A stretch of 64,000 bases of DNA from contig JADCGQ010000010.1 of the NCBI GenBank assembly GCA_020248945.1, positions 21,808 to 85,807 on the forward strand, written 5' to 3'. Under the pieces are notes generated by a model. The model had not been told where the DNA came from. It saw only the letters and a program-made list of their open reading frames with translations, and did no database searches. How positions within the stretch are numbered: the first letter of the stretch is position 1; the number at the start of each line of letters is the position of its first letter. Positions 20,068 to 28,807 of this stretch are shown one piece after another. Source of the stretch: Rubrivivax sp. (GTDB lineage: Bacteria; Pseudomonadota; Gammaproteobacteria; Burkholderiales; Burkholderiaceae_C). The position numbers and the translations under genes are program-made.

Positions 20068-20222
20068 AGCCCCCAAGCTCGCTGTCGCCCCACGCACGGC
20101 CAGAGGCCGTGCCGTTCGGGCCGTCCAAGCCGGCGTAGGCCGGCTTGGAGCCGCGGTCCTCACCCCCCCGAGGGGGCCGCTCCGCAACGGCCCGGCGGAG
20201 CCGGATCCGTGCGGAGGGCTTG
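20068..20222 (+). repeat. Intergenic palindromic repeat, copy 1 (long form, inside eps operon)
   Basis: The element shares with 48867-48957 the opening AGCCCCCAAGCTCGCT, a CCCCC-CGA-GGGGG hairpin and a GC-rich end around CGGCCCGGC. This copy carries an extra insert of about 70 bases that contains a perfect 10-bp stem, CCAAGCCGGC / GCCGGCTTGG (20125-20134 and 20139-20148, 4-base loop). A second stem, GCTCCGC / GCGGAGC, lies at 20179-20201. It fills the gap between epsG and the exosortase and may act in mRNA processing or attenuation. Confidence 0.75.
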
Positions 20223-20237
20223 ACCAGGTTGCCTGCC

Positions 20238-21101
20238 ATGCTGCCACCCAACGCCCTGAGTCACCCCGTCGCGCCCTTCGGCATCCTGGCCCTGGGCGCG
20301 CTGGTGCTGTACGTGCCGTCGTTCCGCGACCTGCTCGACGGCATCTGGGGCTCCGACCAGCAAGGCCATGGCCCGCTGGTGCTGGCCATCTCGCTGTGGC
20401 TGCTGTGGCGCAAGGGCGGCGAGCTGCTGGCTCTGCCCGAGCAGCCGGCACGCACGGCGGGCTGGGGCTGCTTCGGCATCGCGATGCTGCTGTACGCCTT
20501 CGGGCGCACGCAGGGCATCCAGATGTTCGAGGTTGGCTCGCTGATCTGGCTCGTGGTGTCGGCGCTGCTGCTGTTCCGCGGGTCGGCGGCAGTCAAGCTG
20601 GTGTGGTTTCCGCTGTTCTTCATGCTCTTCATGGTGCCGCTGCCGGGCGTGGCCGTCGACACGCTGACGCAGCCCATGAAGCTGGCCGTCAGCACCGTGG
20701 CCGAGTTCATTCTCTGGAACGTCGGCTATCCGGTGGCGCGCACCGGCGTCATCCTGCAGGTGGGGCCGTACCAGCTGCTCGTGGCCGACGCCTGCGCCGG
20801 CCTGAACACGCTGCTCACGCTTGAGGCGCTGGGCCTGCTCTACCTGAACCTGGTGCGCCACGAATCGGCCGCGCGCAACATCACGCTGGCCATCCTCATC
20901 GTGCCGATCAGCTTTGCCGCCAACGTCATCCGCGTGATCACGCTGACGCTCATCACGTATCACTTCGGCGACGAAGCCGGCCAGGGCTTCCTGCACGGCT
21001 TTGCCGGCATGGTGCTGTTCATGGCGGCCCTGATGCTGATCATCGCAGCCGACACCGCCACGCGCGCCTTCGTGCGCACGCGCGGCCCGCAGGCGGCCTG
21101 A
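20238..21101 (+). CDS. xrtB: Exosortase B
   Basis: This 287-residue, about eight-helix inner-membrane transpeptidase-like enzyme is the presumed processing enzyme for PEP-CTERM proteins. The catalytic triad candidates are visible: Cys186 in VADACAGLNTLLTLEALG, Arg232 in SFAANVIRVITL and His253 in FLHGFAGMVLF. The N-terminal part has the SDQQGHGPLVLAISLWLLWRKG loop. Position between epsG and epsI matches the EpsH gene of methanolan-type loci. ATG at 20238 was chosen because upstream in-frame sequence is the palindromic repeat. Two bases separate it from epsI. Confidence 0.95.
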   Translation: MLPPNALSHPVAPFGILALGALVLYVPSFRDLLDGIWGSDQQGHGPLVLAISLWLLWRKGGELLALPEQPARTAGWGCFGIAMLLYAFGRTQGIQMFEVGSLIWLVVSALLLFRGSAAVKLVWFPLFFMLFMVPLPGVAVDTLTQPMKLAVSTVAEFILWNVGYPVARTGVILQVGPYQLLVADACAGLNTLLTLEALGLLYLNLVRHESAARNITLAILIVPISFAANVIRVITLTLITYHFGDEAGQGFLHGFAGMVLFMAALMLIIAADTATRAFVRTRGPQAA

Positions 21102-21103
21102 GC

Positions 21104-21823
21104 ATGATGGGCTTGTCGCGGCCCGTGGCGCAGGCGCTGGCGATGGTGGTCGCCATGGTGCTGGTGGCCTTGCTCGCGCAGGCCGGCAAGCCGGTGCACA
21201 AGCTCGCCGACCAGCGCGCGCGTTTCGACCTCGAGAAGGTGATCCCTGAGCAGTTCGGCGACTGGCGGCTGCTGCGCGCCGGTGGCGTGGTGCTGCCCGA
21301 CCCGAGCGTACTGGCCAACCTGCAGCGGCTGTACACGCAGACCTTGTCGCGCGCCTACGTCAACAGCCGCGGCACCGTGATCATGCTGTCCATCGCCTAC
21401 GGCGACGACCAGCGAGCGACCATGGCCGTGCACTATCCCGAGGTCTGCTACCCGGCCCAGGGCTTCCAGGTGCGCAGCAACCGGGTCGACTCGGTGGTCA
21501 CGCCCCACGGCACGCTGCCGGTGCGGCGGCTCGAGACCGAGCTGTCGCGGCAGCGCTTCGAACCGGTGACGTACTGGGTGACCATCGGCGACCGCATCTC
21601 GCTTGGCGGCTTCGAGCGCCGGCTGATCGAACTCGAATACGGCCTGCAGCGCGTCATCCCCGACGGGCTGTTGTTCCGCGTGTCGTCGATCAACCGCGAC
21701 TCGCCCCAGGCCTTCCGCGACCAGGACGCCTTCACGCGCGACCTGCTGGCCGCGTTGCCGCAGCTCAGCCGCGAGTGGCTGGCCGGCAACCCGGCCCGGC
21801 TGGCCGCGGCGCCGCAGCCTTGA
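21104..21823 (+). CDS. epsI: Exosortase-associated protein EpsI (type B)
   Basis: The 239-residue protein has one N-terminal hydrophobic segment (VAQALAMVVAMVLVALLAQ) and a periplasmic part. It contains the EpsI-typical pieces FGDWRLL, AYVNSRGTVIMLSIAYGDDQ and VHYPEVCYPAQGF, with the conserved Cys in EVCYP, then VTYWVTIGD. It is always found next to, or fused to, exosortases and is thought to work with them in processing or in polymer export. The start follows the exosortase stop by two bases. Confidence 0.92.
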   Translation: MMGLSRPVAQALAMVVAMVLVALLAQAGKPVHKLADQRARFDLEKVIPEQFGDWRLLRAGGVVLPDPSVLANLQRLYTQTLSRAYVNSRGTVIMLSIAYGDDQRATMAVHYPEVCYPAQGFQVRSNRVDSVVTPHGTLPVRRLETELSRQRFEPVTYWVTIGDRISLGGFERRLIELEYGLQRVIPDGLLFRVSSINRDSPQAFRDQDAFTRDLLAALPQLSREWLAGNPARLAAAPQP

Positions 21824-21826
21824 GCC

Positions 21827-22687
21827 ATGGCTGTCGACGGTCAAGGGCGCCTCGGCGTCGTCGCTTACGCCTTTGAGCCCCGCCGGAGACCGGCCCTGCG
21901 TCGTGCGCTGCAGAGCCTGGCCGCCGTGGCGCCCTGGCCGGCGGGCAGCCGGCTCGTGCTGGTGCGCCGGGCCGGGCAGCCCGCGTTGGGCGACCCGGGG
22001 ATCGGCCTGCCGGTGCTGGAGCTCGCTGACGACGGTCTGCGCTGGGAGTTCGGCGCGTGGCAGCGGGGCATCGACGCCCTGCGCGGCCCCGGCGAGCCCG
22101 ACGCCTGGCTGCTGCTCAACGACACGGCGGGTGTCAACGACCCCTGGCCGGTGGCCGAGCGACAGGCCTTGCGGCGTGCTGCCGATGCGATGGCCGCGAC
22201 TGACGCGGTGGTGCTGGCCGGCGCCGTGAAGCCGGCTCCGCAGGCCTGCGCCTTGGCGGGCCAGCCCTTGCCGGCTTGGGTGCAGTCGCAGGCCTGCGCG
22301 CTGTCCGCTGCGGCCCTGGGCGCGCTCGACGGACGTGTGTTCGATGCCGATCTGTTTTCGGCGCCTCAGGTGTCGCAAGGCCGGCTGGCCTGGCCGCCTG
22401 CGGTGTCGGCCGCGCTCGCGGCGCACATCGGCGGCTGGCTCACGCGGCCGGGCAAGGACGGCTGGCGCCACCACAGCGGCCGCGCCGAGGTGGCGGACGC
22501 CCTGCTGCGCGACAAGGCCGGCGCCATCCTGCTCGAAAAGCGGCTCGCCGCCACCGTGCTGGCTGCGGGCGGCACATTGCAGGACTGCAGCCCGCCGGAG
22601 CCTGGCGCTTTGCAGCTGCTGGCGCGGCGACTCTTCTACTGGCAACGTCGGCTGGGGCAGTCGCTGCCGCACCGGCGCGTGGCCTGA
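21827..22687 (+). CDS. Unknown eps-locus protein, possibly glycosyltransferase-like
   Basis: A 286-residue protein without signal peptide or membrane helix, starting three bases after epsI. The first half has an alpha/beta pattern reminiscent of a nucleotide-sugar-binding fold: GVVAYAFEPRRRPALRRALQSL, then WEFGAWQRGIDAL and DAWLLLNDTAGVND. The combination of WEFGAxxRG and a LLNDT strand resembles GT-A/rhamnan-synthesis-like enzymes, in which the LND triad would take the place of the DxD metal site. I do not recognise a family with confidence. The C-terminal half is Ala-rich with basic helices and ends in an amphipathic segment (LARRLFYWQRRLGQ). Its place among polymer genes makes a glycosyl-transfer role the best guess. 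Confidence 0.6.
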   Translation: MAVDGQGRLGVVAYAFEPRRRPALRRALQSLAAVAPWPAGSRLVLVRRAGQPALGDPGIGLPVLELADDGLRWEFGAWQRGIDALRGPGEPDAWLLLNDTAGVNDPWPVAERQALRRAADAMAATDAVVLAGAVKPAPQACALAGQPLPAWVQSQACALSAAALGALDGRVFDADLFSAPQVSQGRLAWPPAVSAALAAHIGGWLTRPGKDGWRHHSGRAEVADALLRDKAGAILLEKRLAATVLAAGGTLQDCSPPEPGALQLLARRLFYWQRRLGQSLPHRRVA

Positions 22688-22708
22688 GACACCCGGGAAA
22701 AGGGCACC

Positions 22709-23998
22709 ATGGCCGAGCGCCTGCTCGTCATCGTCGATCAGTTGCCGCACCCGCCGCGCAACGGCGCGACGCTGCCGCTGTGCCACTACCTGGCGCAGCT
22801 CTCGCGCACTCACGACGTTCGGCTGGCGCTGCTGCACGATGATGACCGCCCCGTCGATGCCGCCGAGCGTGCCCAAAACGAGCGCCGCTTCGGCCCCGTG
22901 CTGCAAGCCGGCTGCGCCCGCCGCAGCGCCTGGGCACGCGTGACCGCCGAGCTCTCGGGTCGCGGCATGTTCCAGCACGGATGGGTGGCGACCGACACGC
23001 GCGCCTTTGACGAACTGGCCGCGCGTGACGCGGGCTGGTGCACGGCGCCGGTGCTGGTGTCGCCGATCAGCGCGCTGGCGCGTTGGCACGCGGTGCGCGC
23101 CGCACTGCCGCGCTGGCGGGCGCGGCGCACGGTGGTGGCCGTGCACGACTGCACCGCGGCCGAGTACCGTTGGCGCTGGCGCTCGCCGCAGCCCGGCGCG
23201 CTAGGGCGTGCCAAGGCGTGGAGCCACTGGCTGCGTGCACCGCTGATCGCCCGCGCCGAAGCCCGCCTGCTGGCCGAGGCCGACGCCGTTCTGGTGCAGA
23301 CCGAGACCGATCGGGCCGCGATGAGGCAGCTTGTTGGCGCCGCTACGGCGTCGCGCACGCAGCTCGCCCCCAACGGCGTACGCGCTGATCTGTTCGACAT
23401 CGACGCCTCGCCGGGCGCAGACGCCCAGGTCCTGTTCGTGGCCGAGCTCAGCGGCGAGTACGCTCCGATCGCCGCCTGGTTGTGCCGCAGCGTGTGGCCG
23501 GGGGTGCGCGCCGCGCATCCAGCCGCCACGCTCACCATCGTGGGTCGTGGTGCCGATGCCGCGCTGAAGCAGCTGCTCGCCGCCACCGACGGCGTGACGC
23601 AGATCGAGTTCGCGGCCGACCTGGCGCCGCTCTATGGGCGCAGCGCCGTCGTCTGGAGCCCGCTCTGGAAGGGCTTCGGCCTCATCAACAAGACGCTCGA
23701 GGCGATGGCCGCCGCGCGGCCGGTGGTGGGGGGCCTCGCGGCGTTCAACGGCATCGCCGGCTTCGCCGACGGCGTGCACGGCATTGGTCTCGCGCGGCCC
23801 GACGCCGAGGCGATGGCCGCGGCCACGGTGTCTCTGCTGCGCGAGCCCGCGCGCGCGCAGGCCCTCGGTGTGGCCGGGCGCGAGCTCGTGCGCGGCTTTC
23901 GTTGGGAGCGCACGGCCGAGGTCATCCGCACGGCCTTGTTGGACAGCCCGGCGCCGCAGCCTGCCGACAGGGTGCCCGCCCTCGGGGTGCCGCGATGA
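22709..23998 (+). CDS. Glycosyltransferase, family 4 (GT-B)
   Basis: The 429-residue protein begins LLVIVDQLPHPPRNGATLPLCHYLAQLSRTHDV, a GT4 N-terminal Rossmann segment with the Gly-rich acceptor-side loop. The C-terminal half has VLFVAELSGEYAPIAAWLCRSVWPGV, TLTIVGRGAD and WSPLWKGFGLINKTLEAMAAARPVVG, the donor-binding EX7E-like region in which the first Glu seems replaced. This group resembles the PEP-CTERM/exosortase-associated Stp1-like transferases. It should add one sugar of the repeat unit on the cytoplasmic face. The stop overlaps the next start (ATGA). Confidence 0.85.
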   Translation: MAERLLVIVDQLPHPPRNGATLPLCHYLAQLSRTHDVRLALLHDDDRPVDAAERAQNERRFGPVLQAGCARRSAWARVTAELSGRGMFQHGWVATDTRAFDELAARDAGWCTAPVLVSPISALARWHAVRAALPRWRARRTVVAVHDCTAAEYRWRWRSPQPGALGRAKAWSHWLRAPLIARAEARLLAEADAVLVQTETDRAAMRQLVGAATASRTQLAPNGVRADLFDIDASPGADAQVLFVAELSGEYAPIAAWLCRSVWPGVRAAHPAATLTIVGRGADAALKQLLAATDGVTQIEFAADLAPLYGRSAVVWSPLWKGFGLINKTLEAMAAARPVVGGLAAFNGIAGFADGVHGIGLARPDAEAMAAATVSLLREPARAQALGVAGRELVRGFRWERTAEVIRTALLDSPAPQPADRVPALGVPR

Positions 23999-25299
23999 AA
24001 CCCCGCACTTGGTTTGCGCCGCGCCTGCCGATGCGCCGGGCCCGCCCGGTCACGATGATGCGGACCCTCTCGGCGCCGCAGCCGGCCGAGGGCTCGGCGC
24101 TGTTCGTGGCCCAGTTCACCGCCTACGTGCTGCTGATGGGCCTGGCCTACACGGCGCAGGCCGGCCTCATCAAGGCCCTGGGCAACGTCTATGCCGTGGT
24201 CATCTTCGGCCTCGTGGCCTTTGCCTGGGCCACGCGCCGCTACCCGCCGTCGAGCTGGTCGACGGCGGTGGTGCTGAGCTATGTCGTGTACCTCACGGGC
24301 ATTACGTGCAGCGTGGTCGTGAACCCCGACCACATCGACTGGGGTGATCTCGTCAAGATCTCGCTCGTACCGGCCTTCATGATCTTCGGCGCGGCGTTCG
24401 AACGCGGCCGTGCCGCGCGCGGTGAGCCGGTGCTGTGGCACCGCAAGGACGTGCGCGTGATGCTGGTGCTGCTGATTGCCGTGCCGCTGGCTACCTGGGG
24501 TGCGCAGCTGCTGCAGAGCGGCTTCGAGATCGACGGCATCCGCGAGACCTCGATCTTCGCCAACCGCAACAACGCCGCGGTGTACGCCGTCACCGTGCTG
24601 GCGCTGGTGGCCGCCATCCTCGGCCGGCCGGTGCGCAGCCTGATCCTGTTCATGGCGGCCGGCGTGATGTTCGGCACCCTGGGCGTGTTGCTGGCGGTGG
24701 TGATCGCGCTGGCGCTCACGGTGGCACGGCCACGCGAGCTGCTGGTGCTGGCGCTGCTGATCGCGGCGGCGGGCGCCGGCTACATGATCTGGCCCGAAGA
24801 GAAGCCCTTCGTGCGCTTCACGCCGGTGATCGACAGCATCCGCTACATCGTCGATGGCCGCATCAAGCTGCACAGCACGACCTTCGGCGAACTGGTGCTG
24901 CTGCTGAAGACGCAGGACCTGTCCTTCGTCTTCCGTCTCAAGCACTGGGTCGACCTGATGGCGGTGTGGAGCGCGGCCGACGCGTACCACTGGCTGTTCG
25001 GCTTCGGCGTGGGCTCGTCGGTGCGAGAGTCCGATCTGCGCATGGTGCCGCACAACGATTACCTGCGGCTGCTGTTCGAGTTCGGGCTCGTCACGCTGGC
25101 CGCCTTCGTGGCGATGCTCGCGCTGGTGTTCGTGCGCCTGGGCCGGCGCTGGGAGACGGTGCCGCTGCTGGCCGTGGCCATCTACCTGTTCTCGGAGAAC
25201 CTGGTCACCAACTACACGGCGATGGCCTTCTTCTTCTTCAGTGCCGGCGTGCTGGCGGAGCGCGTGGCCCGGGAACGTGCCGCTGCTGGGCGGCAATGA
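23995..25299 (+). CDS. Wzy/O-antigen-ligase-like polymerase membrane protein
   Basis: A 434-residue membrane protein with about 10-11 helices. The Wzy_C-like core is seen at FANRNNAAVYAVTVLALVAAI and at the long periplasmic loop between residues 265 and 345. That loop ends LFGFGVGSSVRESDLRMVPHNDYLRLLFEFGLV, where the HNDYL motif carries the conserved His. It probably joins repeat units in the periplasm. The start at 23995 overlaps the preceding stop and its own stop overlaps the next ATG, so it sits inside a tightly coupled operon. The N-terminal 30 residues are basic and cytoplasmic. Confidence 0.85.
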   Translation: MKPRTWFAPRLPMRRARPVTMMRTLSAPQPAEGSALFVAQFTAYVLLMGLAYTAQAGLIKALGNVYAVVIFGLVAFAWATRRYPPSSWSTAVVLSYVVYLTGITCSVVVNPDHIDWGDLVKISLVPAFMIFGAAFERGRAARGEPVLWHRKDVRVMLVLLIAVPLATWGAQLLQSGFEIDGIRETSIFANRNNAAVYAVTVLALVAAILGRPVRSLILFMAAGVMFGTLGVLLAVVIALALTVARPRELLVLALLIAAAGAGYMIWPEEKPFVRFTPVIDSIRYIVDGRIKLHSTTFGELVLLLKTQDLSFVFRLKHWVDLMAVWSAADAYHWLFGFGVGSSVRESDLRMVPHNDYLRLLFEFGLVTLAAFVAMLALVFVRLGRRWETVPLLAVAIYLFSENLVTNYTAMAFFFFSAGVLAERVARERAAAGRQ

Positions 25300-26543
25300 C
25301 GCGGCTGCTCAACGTCAACACCTATCACTACCGGCGTGGCGGCAGCGACGTCGTCTATCTCGAGCACGGCGCAATGATGCAGGCGCAGGGCTTCGACTGC
25401 GGCTGGTTCGCGATGCAGCACCCGAAGAACGAGCCCACGCCCTGGAGCGAGCACTTCATCGACGAGATCGAGTTCGGCCACGACTACGGCCTGGCGAAGA
25501 AGCTCGTGATGGCCGCCAAGGTGGTGTGGTCGTGGGAAGCCCGCGACAAGCTCGCGCGGCTGCTCGACCGCTTCCCGGCCGACATCGCGCACCTGCACTG
25601 CATCTACCACCATCACTCGCCCGCGATCCTGCCCTTGCTGGCCGAGCGCGGCGTGCCGGTGGTGATGACGGCGCACGACCTGAAGATCGCCTGCCCCAAC
25701 TACAAGATGCGCAACGCAGACGGCCCCTGCGAGCGCTGCAAGCAAGGCTCGGTGCTCAACGTGGTACGCCACCGCTGCGTGCAGGACTCGCTGGCCGCCA
25801 GCGCGGTGGTGGCGGTGGAGAGCGGCCTGCACCGCGCACTCGGCACCTGGCAGCGGCACCTGGCGGCCGTCGTCTGCCCGAGCCGCTTTTTCGTCGAGAA
25901 GTTCGTCGAGTGGGGTTGGCCCCGCGAGCGCTTCGTGCACGTGCCCAACTGGGTCGATGCCGATCGTTTCGAGCACGGTTTCGAGCCCGGTGGCTATGCG
26001 CTGTACTTCGGGCGGCTCGTGCTCGACAAGGGCCTGGAGACGATGGTGCGTGCGGCCCATGCGGCGAAGCTGACGCTCAAGTTGGCAGGCACCGGGCCCG
26101 ATGAGGCAACGTTGAGGAGCCTGGTGGCGGAACTCGGCGCCGAGGTCGAGTTCCTGGGCTATCGCAGCGGAAGCGCCTTGCACGACGTGGTCCGCGGCGC
26201 GCGCTGCGTGGTACTGGCCTCGGAGCTGTTCGAGAACGCGCCGATGATGCTGCTCGAAGCCATGGCGCTGGGCAAGCCGGTGGTGGGCGCGCGCATCGGC
26301 GGCATCCCCGAGGTCGTGATCGAGGGCGACACCGGCTGGCTCTTCAGCAGCGGCAGCGTGCCTGAACTGGCCGAGCGGCTGGCCGCCGTGAAGGCCCTGC
26401 CCGACGCGCATCTGGCGGGCATGGGTCGAGCGGCGCGCCGGCATGTCGAGCAGACCTTTTCGCGCCAGCGCTACCTGGACGCCATGCTGGCGCTGTACGC
26501 CCGGCTCGGCGTGGCGCTGCCCGAACCTGTGGGCGCTGCATGA
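25296..26543 (+). CDS. Glycosyltransferase, family 4
   Basis: This 415-residue GT-B enzyme starts LLNVNTYHYRRGGSDVVYLEH (acceptor loop) and has HLHCIYHHHSPAILPLL, with VVMTAHDLKIACPNYKM in the N-domain. The C-domain shows YFGRLVLDKGLETMVRAA, LKLAGTGPDE and the donor motif SELFENAPMMLLEAMALGKPVVG (EX7E). A cluster CERCKQGSVLNVVRHRC is typical of the subgroup. ATG at 25296 overlaps the previous stop; its own end overlaps the next start. It probably transfers a hexose or rhamnose to the lipid-linked unit. Confidence 0.88.
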   Translation: MTRLLNVNTYHYRRGGSDVVYLEHGAMMQAQGFDCGWFAMQHPKNEPTPWSEHFIDEIEFGHDYGLAKKLVMAAKVVWSWEARDKLARLLDRFPADIAHLHCIYHHHSPAILPLLAERGVPVVMTAHDLKIACPNYKMRNADGPCERCKQGSVLNVVRHRCVQDSLAASAVVAVESGLHRALGTWQRHLAAVVCPSRFFVEKFVEWGWPRERFVHVPNWVDADRFEHGFEPGGYALYFGRLVLDKGLETMVRAAHAAKLTLKLAGTGPDEATLRSLVAELGAEVEFLGYRSGSALHDVVRGARCVVLASELFENAPMMLLEAMALGKPVVGARIGGIPEVVIEGDTGWLFSSGSVPELAERLAAVKALPDAHLAGMGRAARRHVEQTFSRQRYLDAMLALYARLGVALPEPVGAA

Positions 26544-27724
26544 AGCCGACCCTGCGCATCCTGGGCATCCGTGGCGTGCCGGCGGCGCACGGCGGCTTCG
26601 AGAGCTTTGCCGAGGCCTTGTCGCTGCACCTGGTGGCCGAGGGCTGGCGCGTCATCGTCTATTGCCAGGAAGACGGCACCGGGCCCGTGCGTGACGAAGC
26701 CTGGTGCGGCATCGAGCGCGTGGTGATTCCGGTGCGTGTGCCCGGCACGCCGGGCACCATGGTCTTCGACTGGCTCAGCATCGGCCACGCGCTGGCGCAG
26801 CACCGCGCGGCGCAACACCGGGGCGAGCCCGACGGGCTGTGCCTCACGCTCGGCTACAACACGGCCGCCTTCTGCCTGCGCCTGAAGGCGGCAGGCGTGC
26901 GCAACGTCATCAACATGGACGGCATCGAGTGGCGCCGCGCGAAGTGGGGCGCCGCGGCCAAGGCGTGGTTCTGGCTCAACGAACGGGCCGGCTGCTGGCT
27001 CGGCGACCACCTCGTGGCCGACCACCCTGAGATCGCGACCCATCTCGCCACGCGTACCGCCGCTCGGCACATCACGCCCATACCGTATGGCGCCGAGGCC
27101 GTCGTGCCGCGCCATGAGTCCGAGGTGCTGCTGGCCTTGTCGCGGCTCGGCTTGTCGAGCGGCGGTTATGCGACGCTGATCGCTCGACCGGAGCCCGAGA
27201 ACTCCATCCTCGAGATCGTCGAGGCCTGGTCGGCGCGGCGGCGCGGCCTGCTGCTGGCCGTGCTGGGCCGCTACGACGACGGCGATGCCTACCACCGCCG
27301 CGTGCGCGCAGCGGCCGGGCCCGAGGTGCGATTCCTTGGCGCCATCTACGACCGCGCCCTCGTACCGCAGCTGCGGGCGCACGGCATGCTGTATGTGCAC
27401 GGCCATCAGGTTGGCGGTACGAATCCTTCGTTGGTCGAGGCACTCGGTGCGGGCAATGCCGTGCTGGCGCACGACAACCGCTTCAACCGCTGGGTCGCGG
27501 GGCCGGGCGCGGGCTATTTCCGCGATGCGGCGTCGCTGGATGCCGTGCTGTCGGCCGTGTTGGGCAACCCCGCTCGCCTGGCGGCCATGGCCGAGGCCAG
27601 CCGTGCGCGCCATGGCGAGGCCTTCACGCAGCAGGGGGTGCTCGGCCAGCACGCTGCGCTGCTGCGGCAGTGGCTGCCCGCCGTGGCGCCGCAGGCAGGC
27701 GGGCCGCATGGCGCGGCAGGTTGA
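26540..27724 (+). CDS. DUF1972 glycosyltransferase (rhamnosyltransferase-like)
   Basis: The 394-residue protein starts LRILGIRGVPAAHGGFESFAEAL, the diagnostic DUF1972 N-terminus of GT4-like rhamnosyltransferases. NVINMDGIEWRRAKW and a C-terminal GGTNPSLVEALGAGNAVLAHDN (donor-site EX7E region) follow. It has no membrane helix. Family precedent and the rmlBDAC genes in the same locus make transfer of L-rhamnose plausible, but donor specificity cannot be read. It ends the first uninterrupted forward block of the locus; an opposite-strand lipoprotein gene follows. Confidence 0.88.
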   Translation: MKPTLRILGIRGVPAAHGGFESFAEALSLHLVAEGWRVIVYCQEDGTGPVRDEAWCGIERVVIPVRVPGTPGTMVFDWLSIGHALAQHRAAQHRGEPDGLCLTLGYNTAAFCLRLKAAGVRNVINMDGIEWRRAKWGAAAKAWFWLNERAGCWLGDHLVADHPEIATHLATRTAARHITPIPYGAEAVVPRHESEVLLALSRLGLSSGGYATLIARPEPENSILEIVEAWSARRRGLLLAVLGRYDDGDAYHRRVRAAAGPEVRFLGAIYDRALVPQLRAHGMLYVHGHQVGGTNPSLVEALGAGNAVLAHDNRFNRWVAGPGAGYFRDAASLDAVLSAVLGNPARLAAMAEASRARHGEAFTQQGVLGQHAALLRQWLPAVAPQAGGPHGAAG

Positions 27725-27782
27725 GGCCCAGCGCAGCCCTCTGCGGCGGGCGGTGCCCGCGTGGTGCGGCAGCGCGTCCGTG

Positions 27783-28709
27783 TCAGGGGCGCGTGCGGTC
27801 GACGTAGCCGTCGCGCGCGAGCAGGGCCAGGGCTTCGGTGTCGGCTGTGCCCATGCCGTGCCAGTCCCACTCGGCGCCGACGCGGCGGAGTTGGCCGACG
27901 CCGACACCGATGTTGGTGCGGTAGCTGTCCCAGGGCGCGCTGGTGTTGAGCCAGTAGTCGCCGCCGCCGCCGGCCAGCAGGGCGGCGGCCGTGCCGGGCG
28001 GCAGGCTGCGGCCATCGGGTGCCACGGCACGGGCCTGGAAGAGCATCAGCATGCCGCACAGCGGCTCGCTGCCGAGCACGATGCGGCCCTGGCGTGGCCA
28101 GAAGTGGTAGGCGCGGCCGGCGCCGAAGCCGACGCGCCACTGGCCCGGAGCCACTGCAGAGACTTCGGCCGCGATGTTGTCGTTGCCGGCGAAATCGGCG
28201 CGGAAGGCGGCGCCTTCGATATCGCCCTGCTGCACCCGCTGCCAGCGGCGCGTGCCGGCGCTTTCGGTGCACAGCAACGTTTGCGTCGCACGCAGTTCCA
28301 GGCGCTGGCTGCCCACGGGCGCACCGTCGATCCAGAAGGCCTGGGCCCAGCCGGTGAAGGCGCTGAAGCCCACAGGCACCACGTTGCCGCGGTCGCGCTT
28401 GCTGCGTTCGCGCCAGTCGAAGCCGGGCGGTACGCCGGCCGGGATGGCATCATGCAGCGTGCCGAAGGGTCGCGACAGGGCCTGCAACCGGTCGAGCGAG
28501 AGGCCGAGCGCGACGTGGCCCGGTGGCAGCGCAGCGGTCCGCGGCGGCGTGCCGTCGGTGGCTGGCGGCGCGGAGCCGCCGCTGCCATCGGAGGCCGGAT
28601 CGGCGCCGCCACCGCAGGCGGCCAGCAGCAGGCACATCAGTGTCGATGCCAGGGCCATCGGGGCGGGCCGCCAGCGGCGGCGGGGTTGCGACCAATCAGT
28701 GTAGGACAT
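27783..28709 (-). CDS. Divergent lipoprotein within the eps locus, unknown function
   Basis: The 308-residue protein has a lipoprotein signal: LASTLMCLLLAACGGG, with the acylated Cys near residue 33. An in-frame ATG at 28658 gives a more standard signal length and may be the true start. A Ser/Gly/Pro-rich linker follows. The body includes LGLSLDRLQALSRPFGTLHDAIP, a GWAQAFWIDG segment and the end HGMGTADTEALALLARDGYVDR. I do not recognise a family. The body is mixed alpha/beta with Trp-rich strands. It is transcribed opposite to all neighbours, so it may respond to its own signal. A role in binding or trimming polymer outside the inner membrane is possible but unproven. Confidence 0.65.
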   Translation of the reverse strand: MSYTDWSQPRRRWRPAPMALASTLMCLLLAACGGGADPASDGSGGSAPPATDGTPPRTAALPPGHVALGLSLDRLQALSRPFGTLHDAIPAGVPPGFDWRERSKRDRGNVVPVGFSAFTGWAQAFWIDGAPVGSQRLELRATQTLLCTESAGTRRWQRVQQGDIEGAAFRADFAGNDNIAAEVSAVAPGQWRVGFGAGRAYHFWPRQGRIVLGSEPLCGMLMLFQARAVAPDGRSLPPGTAAALLAGGGGDYWLNTSAPWDSYRTNIGVGVGQLRRVGAEWDWHGMGTADTEALALLARDGYVDRTRP

Positions 28710-28807
28710 GGCTGCGCGTGGGCGGACGAAGCACGTGTCGCGTTATCGGCGGCTCTCGCCGCGACTGCAGGCTCTTGCAACTCTTGCTCACACACCGGGG
28801 ATGGCGT

